A DNA stretch of 37,905 nucleotides. Source: Bordetella parapertussis. Lineage in GTDB: Bacteria > Pseudomonadota > Gammaproteobacteria > Burkholderiales > Burkholderiaceae_C. The position numbers and the translations under genes were made by a program. Positions 1-9,700 of the stretch are shown piece by piece (the first letter of the stretch is position 1; every line of letters starts with the position of its first letter). Below the pieces are notes generated by a model. The model worked only from the letters and a program-made list of their open reading frames with translations, was not told the DNA's origin and did no database searches. Location of the stretch: assembly GCA_945890735.1 (NCBI GenBank), contig CAMDCZ010000018.1, forward strand, positions 1 through 37,905, written 5' to 3'.

Positions 1-1335
1 GTGCTCACCGCGGTTGACTCGGCCCTGATGGTGATCGACGCGGCCAATGGTGTGGAAGCGCAGACCCGGCGCTTGATCGAGGTGTGCCGTCAGCGCGACA
101 CACCGATCATCACCTTCGTCAACAAAATGGACCGCGAGGTGCGCGACCCCTTGGACATCTTGGACGAGGTCGAGCGCGAACTCGGTATGCCCTGCGTGCC
201 CATGACCTGGCCTGTCGGCCAAGGCAAAAGCTTTGGCGGCATCGTCAATCTGCGCACCCAAGCCATGACCGTGTTCGAGTCGGGCAGCGAGCGCTTGCCA
301 CAAGACTTTGAAACCGTGCCCTTGAGCGACCAGGCCAAGCTCAGCGAGCGGTTTGGCATGGAATGGGCCAGCGCCATGGACAGCATGGAATTGGCCACCG
401 GTGCATCGCCCGCCTTCGACCGCGAAGCGTTTTTGGCGGGCAAGCAAACACCGGTGTTTTTTGGTTCGGGCGTGAACAACTTTGGTGTGATGGAAGTGCT
501 CGACGCCTTGGTTGACTTGGCACCCTCACCGCAACCGCGCCAAAGCGCTTTGCAAGTCAACAAGCAACTGGTCGAAAAAACCATCCAGCCCGAAGACCCG
601 GGTTTTGCAGGCGTGGTGTTCAAGGTGCAAGCCAACATGGACGCCAACCACCGTGACCGCATCGCTTTTGTGCGGGTGGCTTCCGGCAAATACCTGCCTG
701 GCATGAAGCTCAAGGTGCAACGCAGCAGCAAAGAGTTGCGCCCCACGTCGGTGGTGACTTTTTTGAGCCAACGCCGCGAAGCGGTCGAAGAGGCCTATGC
801 CGGCGACATCATTGGCTTCACCACCCACGGCGGCGTGCAGCTGGGCGACACCATCACCGATGGGGCGGCATTGCAATTCACCGGCTTGCCGTTTTTTGCG
901 CCCGAGCTGTTCACGACCGTGATCTTGAAGAACCCCTTGCGGACCAAGCAACTCCAAACCGGCTTGGAGCAGTTGGGCGAAGAAGGGGCGATCCAGGTGT
1001 TCAAGCCCGAGATGGGAGGCGCCATGCTCTTGGGGGCGATCGGCCAGTTGCAGTTTGAGGTGGTGCAACACCGACTCAAAGCCGAATACGACTGCGACGT
1101 GCGTCTGGAAAACAGCCAATTCACCGGCGCGCGATGGATCACCGCGGACAGCCCTGCCGAGCTGCGTGAATTCACCAACGCCTACCCCCAGCGCATGGCT
1201 TTGGACGCAGCCAGTACCTTGGCCTATTTGTGCACCTCGCCCTACGATGTGCGTTTGGCACAAGAGCGTTTTCCCAAAATCCATTTCCATCCCCTGCGCG
1301 AGCACGCAGGTTTGGCTTTGGGCTCTGCCGGTTAA
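1..1335 (+). CDS. prfC: Peptide chain release factor 3 (RF3), 5'-truncated by window edge
   Basis: RF3 is a translational GTPase that recycles RF1/RF2 from the ribosome after peptide release. The window opens inside the gene. The first visible residues (LTAVDSALMVIDAANGVE) match the part of the G domain just after the G3 motif, so roughly 100 N-terminal residues with the P-loop are missing. The GTG at base 1 is therefore an internal Val codon, not the start. Visible are the G4 motif NKMD (residues 41-44 of the fragment), the RF3-type middle domain, and the C-terminal domain with the EMGGAMLLGAIGQLQFEVV segment typical of RF3. The C-terminus looks complete and ends in TAA. A sialidase-like gene follows 9 nt downstream on the same strand. 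Confidence 0.95.
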   Translation: MLTAVDSALMVIDAANGVEAQTRRLIEVCRQRDTPIITFVNKMDREVRDPLDILDEVERELGMPCVPMTWPVGQGKSFGGIVNLRTQAMTVFESGSERLPQDFETVPLSDQAKLSERFGMEWASAMDSMELATGASPAFDREAFLAGKQTPVFFGSGVNNFGVMEVLDALVDLAPSPQPRQSALQVNKQLVEKTIQPEDPGFAGVVFKVQANMDANHRDRIAFVRVASGKYLPGMKLKVQRSSKELRPTSVVTFLSQRREAVEEAYAGDIIGFTTHGGVQLGDTITDGAALQFTGLPFFAPELFTTVILKNPLRTKQLQTGLEQLGEEGAIQVFKPEMGGAMLLGAIGQLQFEVVQHRLKAEYDCDVRLENSQFTGARWITADSPAELREFTNAYPQRMALDAASTLAYLCTSPYDVRLAQERFPKIHFHPLREHAGLALGSAG

Positions 1336-1344
1336 CCATCACCC

Positions 1345-2547
1345 ATGCGACCAGGCCTGATCCCCGGCTCTTTGCTGCCTGTGCTGTGGGTGAGCCTGTG
1401 GCTGGCCCTGGGTGGGGTGTTGTGGACAGCTTCGCCGCCGACCGCACCTGGGCCAGGCCGCCCCGCGGCCTTGGCCAGTCAGGCGCCCGGGCAGTCACCC
1501 ACCCCGGGTGTCTGGCCTTTTGTGCTGGAGGCCCAGGGCGACATTCCTCAGCCAGCAGGTGCACCTGCCGCCCATGCAAGCAACCTGTTGGCCCTGCCCC
1601 ATGACCCACAGTTTGCGATGGCGGCCTTTTGGTTTGCCGGCAGCAGCGAAGGGGCAGCGGATGTGCAAATTGCCATGTCCTTGTGGTCGCGCCAAGCGCA
1701 AGCCTGGACGAGCCCGCAATGGGTGGTTAACCGACACACGGTTGGTGCGGCACTTGGCAAAGGCGTGCGCCGCTTGGGCAACCCGGTGGCATGGCTCGAC
1801 AAATCCAACCGCATCCATTTATTTGTCGTCGGCACGGGCTTGGGCGGTTGGGCGGCCGCGCGCGTGCTGCACCTGCAACAAGCGCAGTCCCAAGCGCCAT
1901 TGCAAGCCGATGCCCTGGCATTGAAAGCCGTGGGCACCCTGCCACTGAGTTGGTTTTGGAACATCAGCCATTTGGTGCGACATGCCCCTTTGCCCTTGGC
2001 CGACGGTGGGATGGTCTTGCCGGTGTATTTCGAGTTGGGCGCGAAGTACCCGGTGTTTGCCTGGTTCAGCCCCACAGGGGACTTTCAAGGTGTCAGACGG
2101 TTCACCGAACAACCCCATTTGTTGCAGGCTGCGCCTGTGGCCATCACCGAACAACACTGGTTGGCCTATTTGCGCACCCAGGGCCCGGGTGAGCGAGTCG
2201 CCGTGCTTGAAACAACCGATGCTGGTTTGCATTGGGGTTTGCGAGAGGACTTGCCCTTGAGCAACACCGATTCCGCGATCGCAGCCTTGCGCCTGCCCGA
2301 TGGCCAGGTGGTGATGGCGCGCAACCCCAAGGAAGGCTATCGCAGCCAACTCCTGGCCCATGTCAGTGGGGATGGTGTGCATTGGTCTGCCCCTCAAAGC
2401 TTGCACCAAGACAACCAAGGCGGTGAATTCGCCTACCCGGCATGGGCCTGGCAGGACAAGCGCTTGTGGCTGTCCTACACGAATGACCGCCAAGGCATTG
2501 CCTGGCAGCGCTGGCGTCCCCAGACAGAGGCGCCGCGCCGACCATGA
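1345..2547 (+). CDS. BNR-repeat sialidase/neuraminidase-like protein, exported or membrane-anchored
   Basis: This 400-residue protein begins with a hydrophobic segment (about residues 8-28) that should act as a signal peptide or anchor, followed by a Pro/Ala-rich linker. The rest resembles the predicted neuraminidase (BNR/sialidase-fold) family: WFAGSSEGAADVQIAMS near residues 96-112, a good Asp-box (TTDAGLHW, 290-297), a second weaker one (SGDGVHW, about 341-347), and GEFAYPAWAW with YTNDRQGIAW near the C-terminus. It starts 9 nt after prfC, and its stop overlaps the next start as ATGA. The sialidase fold is well supported. The true substrate is unknown, because many members of this predicted family have no shown sialidase activity. 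Its neighbours suggest cell-surface glycan work. Confidence 0.72.
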   Translation: MRPGLIPGSLLPVLWVSLWLALGGVLWTASPPTAPGPGRPAALASQAPGQSPTPGVWPFVLEAQGDIPQPAGAPAAHASNLLALPHDPQFAMAAFWFAGSSEGAADVQIAMSLWSRQAQAWTSPQWVVNRHTVGAALGKGVRRLGNPVAWLDKSNRIHLFVVGTGLGGWAAARVLHLQQAQSQAPLQADALALKAVGTLPLSWFWNISHLVRHAPLPLADGGMVLPVYFELGAKYPVFAWFSPTGDFQGVRRFTEQPHLLQAAPVAITEQHWLAYLRTQGPGERVAVLETTDAGLHWGLREDLPLSNTDSAIAALRLPDGQVVMARNPKEGYRSQLLAHVSGDGVHWSAPQSLHQDNQGGEFAYPAWAWQDKRLWLSYTNDRQGIAWQRWRPQTEAPRRP

Positions 2548-3218
2548 ACGGGGACCTGCTGTTTCAATCATTTGCGCTGCCCGATGCAGACGTGGCACTG
2601 ATGCTGCACACGGCTGCTTGGGTTGCTGTCTTGACCTGGCTGTCCACCAGCCTTTTGCCCACTGACTGGCGCGGGGCACGCTGGTTGCTCGCCAGCGTGT
2701 TTTGGGCCGCAGCCTTGGCCTGGTGGCCAGCGCCTTTGTCCGCCTTGGGTCTGGCATTTCAATCGCCTTCGCTGCTCAGCCTGTGTTTGTGTGTCATGGC
2801 AGCCTGGGTCGACATGCGGACCCCTCCCAGGCAAATTTTTTCCAGCCCTGAGCACCTGTCTGGCAGGGCTTGGCCTTGGGCATGCTTGGTGTTGTTGGGT
2901 TGGGCCATGGTGCTGGACCTGTGGGGTCAACTGCCCATGGATGTGTATCTCTGGGGCTTCACCGCGGGTCCCGTTTGGTTGGCCTGGGGATCAACAGGTG
3001 CCTGGATGGTCTGGGTGGGTTTCCAAAACAGCGCGACGGCCAATTGGCACAGCCGAGCAGCGACCTGTGTGTTGGTCACCTGCGCGGTGTTCTTGTTGTC
3101 ACGTGCGCCCACGGGCAATGCCTGGGACGCCTTGCTAGACCCCTGGGTTTGGGTCTATGCCCATGTGGTGCTGCTGCGCTATGCCAGGGCTCAACGCACC
3201 CGCATCAGCCATTCCTGA
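2544..3218 (+). CDS. Uncharacterised multi-pass membrane protein
   Basis: This 224-residue protein is strongly hydrophobic and Trp-rich, with about six likely membrane segments (for example around residues 23-40, 47-65, 70-90, 108-130, 135-155 and 170-190). I do not recognise a family. Its ATG overlaps the stop of the sialidase-like gene by 4 nt, so the two are almost certainly co-translated and may work together at the envelope. Its 3' end overlaps the convergent GT39 gene by 28 bp, leaving no room for a separate terminator. A role in surface-polymer handling would be a guess from context only. Confidence 0.7.
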   Translation: MNGDLLFQSFALPDADVALMLHTAAWVAVLTWLSTSLLPTDWRGARWLLASVFWAAALAWWPAPLSALGLAFQSPSLLSLCLCVMAAWVDMRTPPRQIFSSPEHLSGRAWPWACLVLLGWAMVLDLWGQLPMDVYLWGFTAGPVWLAWGSTGAWMVWVGFQNSATANWHSRAATCVLVTCAVFLLSRAPTGNAWDALLDPWVWVYAHVVLLRYARAQRTRISHS

Positions 3219-4918
3219 CGCCACAGCCATTGGGCTGGGCTGGCGATGTTGCTGCTGTTGACCTGACCCGGCTTGAGCCGAAGTTCGATGTCCCAACGCA
3301 CCGCCACCCGCTGGCATGTGCTGGCTTCACAAGGCAAGGGATCGGCACCGTTCAATCGCGCCACGATGAACCACGTGCCTGGGGTGGCGTCCAGGCCCTG
3401 GCTCAAGGCTTCGACCTTGTCTTGTTGCGGCACAAACCGGTTCCCGCCTGGCAGCAAAAATTGAAACCGCTCAAACTCACCATTGAAACCAGCAGGCACC
3501 CACACCGTGCTCGCCATGGGTCGATCGGCTGTCTCACCCACAAAAGCCACCCGCTCACCGGCATGCCCTTGCAGCAAAGCATTCAAACCGACAAACGCCA
3601 GGCCCACACTCCACAGCGCAGCCAAGGCGGCGAACGCCGATCTCTGCCAGGCCCACCATGCCAGCGCCACAGCCAGCGCCAAGGCAGCAGCCAACAAGCA
3701 CTGCCAAGGCATGGGCAACAAACCCAGGGCTTGGGCATGCCAACCCAACCAAGCCAGCACACCCAACATGCACAGTGACAACAGGTGTACACCCCTGAAT
3801 GACCAGGCAGACAAACGGTCCAGGTGGATGGCCATGAGCATGGCCATGGCGGGCAAGGTCGGCAACAGGTACCGCGCTGAGCGCTGACTGGGCAGCAAAA
3901 AAACCAGCCACCACACCAACAACCAAACCACCAAAGCCGCGCTCAGCTGGCCTCGCCAATCCCGCCACTTGGCATGCCTGTGTCGCCATGCCAGGGCATA
4001 CACGCCCACGACCGCGGGTGCCAACAAGCCAGCGTTTTCCAGGTGCGCCAAGGCATAACCACCCCATGCTTTGACACTGAGCAACTGGGCCCAATAGCCC
4101 TGGGCATGGCCCATCTTGCCCATGTTTTCACCCACCACGAATTCGCGCCAAACCGCCTCAGGCTGCGGGTCCAGCAACAACCATGAAGCAATCACGCCCA
4201 ACGCAACCACGCTCATCCAAGCCAATTGCGCACTGCACACCCACAGCTTGCGCCATGACAACGCCGGCGCCATGATCAACCGCACTGCCCACAAACCAGC
4301 CGCCACCGGGGCGACCAAGGCAAAGGATTTGTAGGCCAAACCAATGCCCAGCAACAAGCCCCAGCCGGTCCACACACCCCATTCGCGCCAGTGGTGGTGA
4401 ATCGGTAAGCCGGTTGTGCTGGCCGCACGCCAAAGCAGATGCAAGAGCGGAATGCTGAACCAAAACATTTCAGGGGCGGTGGTGAGGAAAGGTCGACCAT
4501 AGCGGAACGTGCCCCAACTCGCCAAAAAACACAGCAGCGCCCATGCAGGGGTTCGCCATTCACCCACCCAGCGGTGCAACACAACCGCCATGGCACCCGC
4601 CACCAACACGAGGTAGACCAAACTGGGGACACGCAAAAGCCACAGCTGCCCATGTTCACCCCAGCCACCAGCCACCATGGCCTGCCAAAACAGCAACGGG
4701 GGCTTGGTGTTGCGCATGTTGGGCAGCTCCGACACCAACGGCAACCAGTGTGAGCTGTCGGCGGTCAGCCGGGCGATGTGGGCATAAACCATTTCATCGC
4801 CGTTGGTCGGCATGTACGCGTTGTCCAATCCCCAGGCATAGACCAGGGCAAAACACGCCACCGACAGCCACAGCCACCAGGTCGGCGGCTTCATGGATGG
4901 ACTCGGGTGCTGCTTCAT
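3191..4918 (-). CDS. ArnT-like GT39-family membrane glycosyltransferase
   Basis: This 575-residue integral membrane protein is of the GT39/PMT-ArnT type, which moves a sugar from a polyprenyl-phosphate donor to an acceptor on the periplasmic side. After TM1 comes the first periplasmic loop with the acidic NGDEMVYAH motif and then NTKPPLLFWQAM, both typical of the family. A dozen or so membrane helices and a small C-terminal soluble domain follow. The open frame runs further upstream, but those 52 codons lie inside gtrA and read as nonsense. The ATG at 4918 overlaps the gtrA stop as ATGA and is the best start. The ATG at 4894 is an alternative. It is translationally coupled to the GtrA flippase gene. 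The acceptor (lipid A, LPS or protein) cannot be told from sequence. Confidence 0.85.
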   Translation of the reverse strand: MKQHPSPSMKPPTWWLWLSVACFALVYAWGLDNAYMPTNGDEMVYAHIARLTADSSHWLPLVSELPNMRNTKPPLLFWQAMVAGGWGEHGQLWLLRVPSLVYLVLVAGAMAVVLHRWVGEWRTPAWALLCFLASWGTFRYGRPFLTTAPEMFWFSIPLLHLLWRAASTTGLPIHHHWREWGVWTGWGLLLGIGLAYKSFALVAPVAAGLWAVRLIMAPALSWRKLWVCSAQLAWMSVVALGVIASWLLLDPQPEAVWREFVVGENMGKMGHAQGYWAQLLSVKAWGGYALAHLENAGLLAPAVVGVYALAWRHRHAKWRDWRGQLSAALVVWLLVWWLVFLLPSQRSARYLLPTLPAMAMLMAIHLDRLSAWSFRGVHLLSLCMLGVLAWLGWHAQALGLLPMPWQCLLAAALALAVALAWWAWQRSAFAALAALWSVGLAFVGLNALLQGHAGERVAFVGETADRPMASTVWVPAGFNGEFERFQFLLPGGNRFVPQQDKVEALSQGLDATPGTWFIVARLNGADPLPCEASTCQRVAVRWDIELRLKPGQVNSSNIASPAQWLWRQEWLMRVR

Positions 4919-5433
4919 GCCTGGGGCGGCGGTTGGCGGCGAAAAGTCCACCAATCGTTGGTCAGGTAATTGCTGATGCTGGCCACCACGATCGAGATGG
5001 CATTGGCGAGCAGGTAATGCATGTGCTGCGACAACCACAGGGTCAGCACATATTGAATCAAGATGCCCAGCCAAGAAGCCAAGGCGTATTTCAACAAACG
5101 TGCAGCCGTGGCGCCATTCACTCCCAACGCCTGCACCTCGCCAGTGGCCAAGCGGTCAGCCCAGGTCCACAGGCTGTTCCAGGCGAAATTGTTCAAGGTG
5201 GCCACGGCAATCGCGCATGCCAGGCCCCAGGACAAACGCTGGGCTGGGTCGCTCAAGCCGGCCAACACCCACTCTTGCATCAACAACAGCATGAGCATGT
5301 TGACCACGGTGCCAGACGCGCCGACCGTGGCAAAGCGCAGGTAGCGCCAACGGTACAAACGCCGCAAGCCAGGCTCGGCCCATTGCAAACCCGCTGGCAG
5401 GGGAAAAGGCAAAGGGCGATCGGTTTCAGTCAT
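4915..5433 (-). CDS. GtrA-family membrane protein (polyprenyl-phosphate-sugar flippase type)
   Basis: This 172-residue protein has a short cytoplasmic N-terminus and then four membrane helices in GtrA style, starting with RYLRFATVGASGTVVNMLML and ending near SNYLTNDWWTFRR. The conserved N...N..W/F pattern in helices 1 and 2 (for example VATLNNFAWNSLWTW) is characteristic. GtrA proteins are thought to flip undecaprenyl- or polyprenyl-phosphate sugars across the inner membrane. The gene overlaps the upstream GT9 gene by 8 bp and the downstream GT39 gene by 4 bp, so the three form one unit. The flipped donor is the expected substrate of the GT39 enzyme. The GtrB/ArnC-type enzyme that would make the donor is not in this window. 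Confidence 0.88.
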   Translation of the reverse strand: MTETDRPLPFPLPAGLQWAEPGLRRLYRWRYLRFATVGASGTVVNMLMLLLMQEWVLAGLSDPAQRLSWGLACAIAVATLNNFAWNSLWTWADRLATGEVQALGVNGATAARLLKYALASWLGILIQYVLTLWLSQHMHYLLANAISIVVASISNYLTNDWWTFRRQPPPQA

Positions 5434-6664
5434 AAGCGGCCGGACGCGGATCGGCCAAACCCAGCTGGGTCTGCGCCAAGGCCAGCACCTGTGCTGGCGT
5501 GATGCGTTTCAGACATTGGTTGTCACCATCGCAAGGGGTGGCGCGGTGGTTGTAAGCGGTCACGCAAGGCGAGCAAGCCGCATGGCTTTCCAACACCGTG
5601 GCACGCGGGGTGAGTGGCCCGTACAAGGCGCTGGTTTCTGGGCCAAAGAACATCAGGGTGCGGATCGGGGTCAAGCTGGCGAAATGCCCAGGACCACCGT
5701 CATTGGTGACCAGCAAATCACAATGGAAGAACAAGCGGGTCAGAGCCTCCAGGTCCCGGGTATAGCCCACCAGGTTCAAGCAATTGTCATGACCAGATTC
5801 GGCTTGGATGGACTGGGCCAAAGCCTGGTCTTCAGGCAAGCCAATGATGCCGACCGCATGGCCTTGCTCACACAAGTCACGCGCCAGCGTGGCGTAATGC
5901 GATGCAGGCCAGGCGCGGATGGGCAATAAACCGCCGCCTGCATAAATCAAGACTCGTTGTTTAGCAGCCATCAAGCGCGGGTGGTCGCGGTGCAATGCCT
6001 GGGTGAAGCTGGGCATGTCGCCATGGGTGAAATGCACTTGCAAGCCCGAGTCCAGGGGCTTGGCATTGCGCACCATGCTTTTGGTGCGTGGCATGCCCGA
6101 ACTTGTCAGTGCGTCGACCAAGGCCATGAACTGCAGGCTGATGTGTCGGTAGGGGTTGTAGGGAATCGCGGCGTTGAAAAAAGAGCCTCGGTACAAGCCT
6201 TCTTGGGTGTGCGGCGTGAAGCCTGCGCGCATGCGTGCACCACAACCATAGGTGAGCAAGGCACTGATGCGAGAAAACAATTCGCAATCGATGACCGCGT
6301 CCAAGCGCAAACGCCGCAAACGCCACATCACCACGACCAGGTCGCGCAGCAAGCCAAACAAAGAGCGGTCATCAATGCCGTGCAAATGCGTCTCGGGCAC
6401 CAGGCCGAGCAAACGGGCCACCGATTGGTTGCGGCGCAGTTGCAAAATATGGATGTCTGCGCCAGGGTGGCGGTCGCGCAGGTGCTGGAACATCGGCCCC
6501 GCCAACACCATGCTGCCCATCTCGGACAACATGATGACCAGCACGCGGTGGATCGGCGCAGCGCTGTCGGCCGGTCGGCCAAACCACCGGTGCCAGACAG
6601 ACACCAAACCACACAACCAGGGTCCGACCCAAGCGTCAATGCGGCGTTGTGTGTTGATGTTCAT
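5426..6664 (-). CDS. Glycosyltransferase family 9 (heptosyltransferase-like)
   Basis: This 412-residue cytoplasmic, membrane-associated glycosyltransferase has the GT-B fold of ADP-heptose:LPS heptosyltransferases. The N-terminal domain begins at RVLVIMLSEMGSMVLAGPMF. The C-terminal nucleotide-binding domain has VLIYAGGGLLPIRAWP, then NDGGPGHFASL and the FFGPETSALYGPL segment. A cysteine-containing tail (CSPC...CDGDNQCL) as in other GT9 enzymes follows. The usual G-D-x-x-L motif near the N-terminus reads S-E-M-G-S-M here, so it is a divergent member rather than standard WaaC/WaaF. It is the first gene of the GT9-gtrA-GT39 unit and lies 36 nt downstream of uvrA on the same strand. Transfer of a sugar to LPS core or a surface glycan is inferred. 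Confidence 0.85.
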   Translation of the reverse strand: MNINTQRRIDAWVGPWLCGLVSVWHRWFGRPADSAAPIHRVLVIMLSEMGSMVLAGPMFQHLRDRHPGADIHILQLRRNQSVARLLGLVPETHLHGIDDRSLFGLLRDLVVVMWRLRRLRLDAVIDCELFSRISALLTYGCGARMRAGFTPHTQEGLYRGSFFNAAIPYNPYRHISLQFMALVDALTSSGMPRTKSMVRNAKPLDSGLQVHFTHGDMPSFTQALHRDHPRLMAAKQRVLIYAGGGLLPIRAWPASHYATLARDLCEQGHAVGIIGLPEDQALAQSIQAESGHDNCLNLVGYTRDLEALTRLFFHCDLLVTNDGGPGHFASLTPIRTLMFFGPETSALYGPLTPRATVLESHAACSPCVTAYNHRATPCDGDNQCLKRITPAQVLALAQTQLGLADPRPAAYD

Positions 6665-6700
6665 GGCAAGCAGGGGGCATTGTAGTCAGCCCCTGTGGCA

Positions 6701-9700
6701 TCACTGCCTGGCCAACACCGGTTTGAGCGCGTTGCCGGTGTGTGTGCCCAGCTTGACCAAGGCTTCTGGCGTGGTGGCTGCAACCACCCGGCCACCACTG
6801 TCACCGCCTTCGGGACCGAGGTCGATCACCCAGTCGGCTTCGGCGATCACATCCAGGTCGTGCTCGATCACCACCACGCTGTGCCCACCATCGACCAAGC
6901 GGTGCAGCACCCGGATCAGCTTGTCCACGTCGGCCATGTGCAGGCCGACCGTGGGTTCATCCAAGACATACAAGGTATGCGGGGCTTGCTGACCTCGGCG
7001 GGTGATGTCGTCACGCACCTTGGACAACTCGGTCACCAGCTTGATGCGTTGCGCTTCACCCCCACTCAAGGTGGGTGAAGGCTGCCCCAGCGTCAGGTAG
7101 CCCAAGCCGACGTCTTTGAGTAACTGCAATGGGTGGCTGATGTTGGGCATGGCCGCAAAGAAGTCAACCGCTTCATCGACCTCCATTTGCAACACATCGC
7201 CAATGCTTTTGCCGCGCCAACGCACCGCCAAGGTCTCGGGGTTGAAACGCGCACCTTTGCAGACCTCGCACAAGACTTTGACATCGGGCAAGAAGCTCAT
7301 TTCAATGGTACGCAGGCCTTGGCCTTCGCAACCCGGGCAACGGCCTTCACCGGTGTTGAAACTGAAGCGGCCTGGGCCATAGCCCCGCGCTTTGGCTTCC
7401 AAGGTTTCGGCAAACAGTTTGCGGACCGTGTCCCAAAACCCGATGTAGGTGGCCGGGCAGCTGCGTGGGGTTTTGCCAATGGGGGTTTGGTCGACTTCCA
7501 GCACCCGGTCAATGCTTTGGTAACCATCAACTGCCAGGCATCCCAACCAAGCCGGGTGTTTGCCTGCCTCGTCGAGTTTGCGTCCGGCTTGGGTGGAACG
7601 CTGCGACACCACCGCGGCCACGTTGTGCAGCAACACATCGCGCGCCAGGGTCGATTTGCCCGAGCCACTCACGCCGGTGACCGCCACCAAGCGTTGCAAA
7701 GGCACGCCAATGTCGACTTGCTGCAGGTTGTGCAGTGACGCGCCTTGCAGGCTGAGCCAAGCGGCGGCATCGGCCAGATCCACCGGCCTGCGCGCTTGCA
7801 AAGGGTGTTTGATCGCGTGCCTCAAATAGCGCCCTGTTTGCGACTCGGCAGCACCCATCAGGTCGGCCACCGAGCCCTGGGCCACCAATTGGCCACCGCG
7901 TTTGCCCGCACTCGGGCCGATGTCAATGATGTGGTCGGCGCGGCGAATGGTTTCCTCATCGTGCTCGACCACGACCAGGGTGTTGCCCTTGTCGCTCAAG
8001 GTGCGCAAGGCGTCCAACAAAACCTGGTTGTCTCGCGCATGCAGGCCGATGGTGGGTTCGTCCAGCACATAGCACACGCCTTGCAAATGGCTGCCGAGTT
8101 GGGCGGCCAAGCGGATGCGCTGCGCCTCGCCACCACTCAGGGTCGGCGCGCCTCGGTCCAAGGTGAGGTAGCCCAAACCGACTTGGGCCAAAAACGCCAA
8201 TCGGCTTTGGATTTCGGGCAGCAGGTCGCGGGCAATGTTTGCCTCTCTGCCGCTGAGCACCAAGCCATCGGCCCATTGCTGGATTTGCAAAACACCCATG
8301 CTGGCCAAGTCGGTGATGGCTTGCCCTTCAAACTGCACCGCACGTGCGGTGGCGTTCAAGCGGGTGCCGGCACATGCACGGCAAACCTGCTCGCTCACCT
8401 CGTCCAACTCGGGCTCGGCAAAGCTTTTCTCGCGGCCCCGTGCTTGCGGGTCTTGCACCGAATCGTCCATGGCGGCGCGTTGCTCGCGCGACAAGGTGAT
8501 GCCCGTGCCCACGCAGTCGGTGCACCAACCATGCTTGCTGTTGTAAGAGAACAACCGCGGGTCCAACTCAGGGTATGAGGTGTCGCAGACCGGGCAGGCA
8601 CGTCGGGTGGAGTAAGCCTGACACTTGCCAATCTGCGTGGTGTCCTCACCCGCCAGCATGGCTTCTTGCAAACCACCGAGTTCACTCAGCACATGCACCG
8701 TGCCTTTGCCGTGCTCAAGCGCGGTCAACAAGGCTTGGCGCAACTCGGCTTCGCGGCTGGGGTCGATCTTCAAACTGGCCACTGGCAGCTCGATGGTGTG
8801 CTCTTTGAACCGGTCTAGGCGCGGGAAACCCGTGGTGGGCAAAAACTGTCCATCCACCCGCAAATGCGTGAAGCCGCGCGGACGCGCCCAATCGGCCAAC
8901 TCGGTGTAGACACCTTTGCGGTTCATCACCAAGGGGCTGAGCAAGCCAATGTGTTGGCCACGGTATTGCTTCATCAGCAAGGCGGCCAAACGGTCGGGGG
9001 TTTGCGGTTGCACCGCGGCCCCGTCGTGGATGCAGTGCTGGGTGCCCAACTTCACATACAACAAGCGCAGGAAATGCCAAACCTCGGTGGTGGTGCCGAC
9101 CGTGCTTTTGTGTCCCCCGCGTGAAAGGCGCTGTTCGATCGCCACGGTGGGCGGAATGCCGTAGACCGCATCGACCTCGGGTCGGCCTGCGGGCTGCACG
9201 ATGCTGCGGGCATAGGCGTTGAGGCTTTCCAAATAGCGTCGCTGCCCTTCGTTGAACAAAATGTCAAAAGCCAAGGTGGACTTGCCCGAACCGCTGACGC
9301 CGGTCACCACATTGAACTGACCACGCGGGATGTCCACGCTCAGGTTTTTCAGGTTGTGTTCTTTGGCATTGACGATGCGGATCTGGTTGTTGAGCACCTG
9401 GCCCAGGTACTTCGCGCTGGGCTCGGTTGCTGTCAATGGCTTGTCGCCGTTGAGCGAGCCCATGGTCTGGTCATATTCACGCAAGGCCAAGCCGGTGTGC
9501 GAGCTGGCATGCTGCATCACGAGCTCGGGCGGCCCTTCGGCCACCAACCAGCCGCCGCCCTCGCCGCCTTCGGGGCCCAGGTCAATCAGCCAATCCGAGG
9601 CGCGGATCACGTCCAGGTTGTGCTCGATCACGATCAGCGAATGCCCTGCATCCAGCAAACGCCGCAAGGCGCGCATCAGCTTGGCGATGTCGTCGAAATG

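Noticed and set aside
1..3. GTG at base 1 as a real start codon for prfC
   Set aside because: The sequence begins inside the G domain after the G3 motif. The P-loop region of RF3 must lie before the window.
4919..5074. N-terminal extension of the GT39 protein
   Set aside because: It lies wholly inside gtrA and has no membrane-protein character. The ATGA junction at 4915-4918 gives the proper start.
4543..5502. 319-codon plus-strand open frame across the GT39/gtrA/GT9 junctions
   Set aside because: It spans three real minus-strand genes and reads as Pro/Gln/Arg-rich shadow sequence.
5957..6685. 242-codon plus-strand open frame opposite the GT9 gene
   Set aside because: It is the shadow of a well-supported glycosyltransferase, with no recognisable motifs.
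6671..6695. Inverted repeat CAGGGG / CCCCTG between uvrA and the GT9 gene
   Set aside because: It is a short stem with a long loop and no T-run on either strand, so it is not a convincing terminator.
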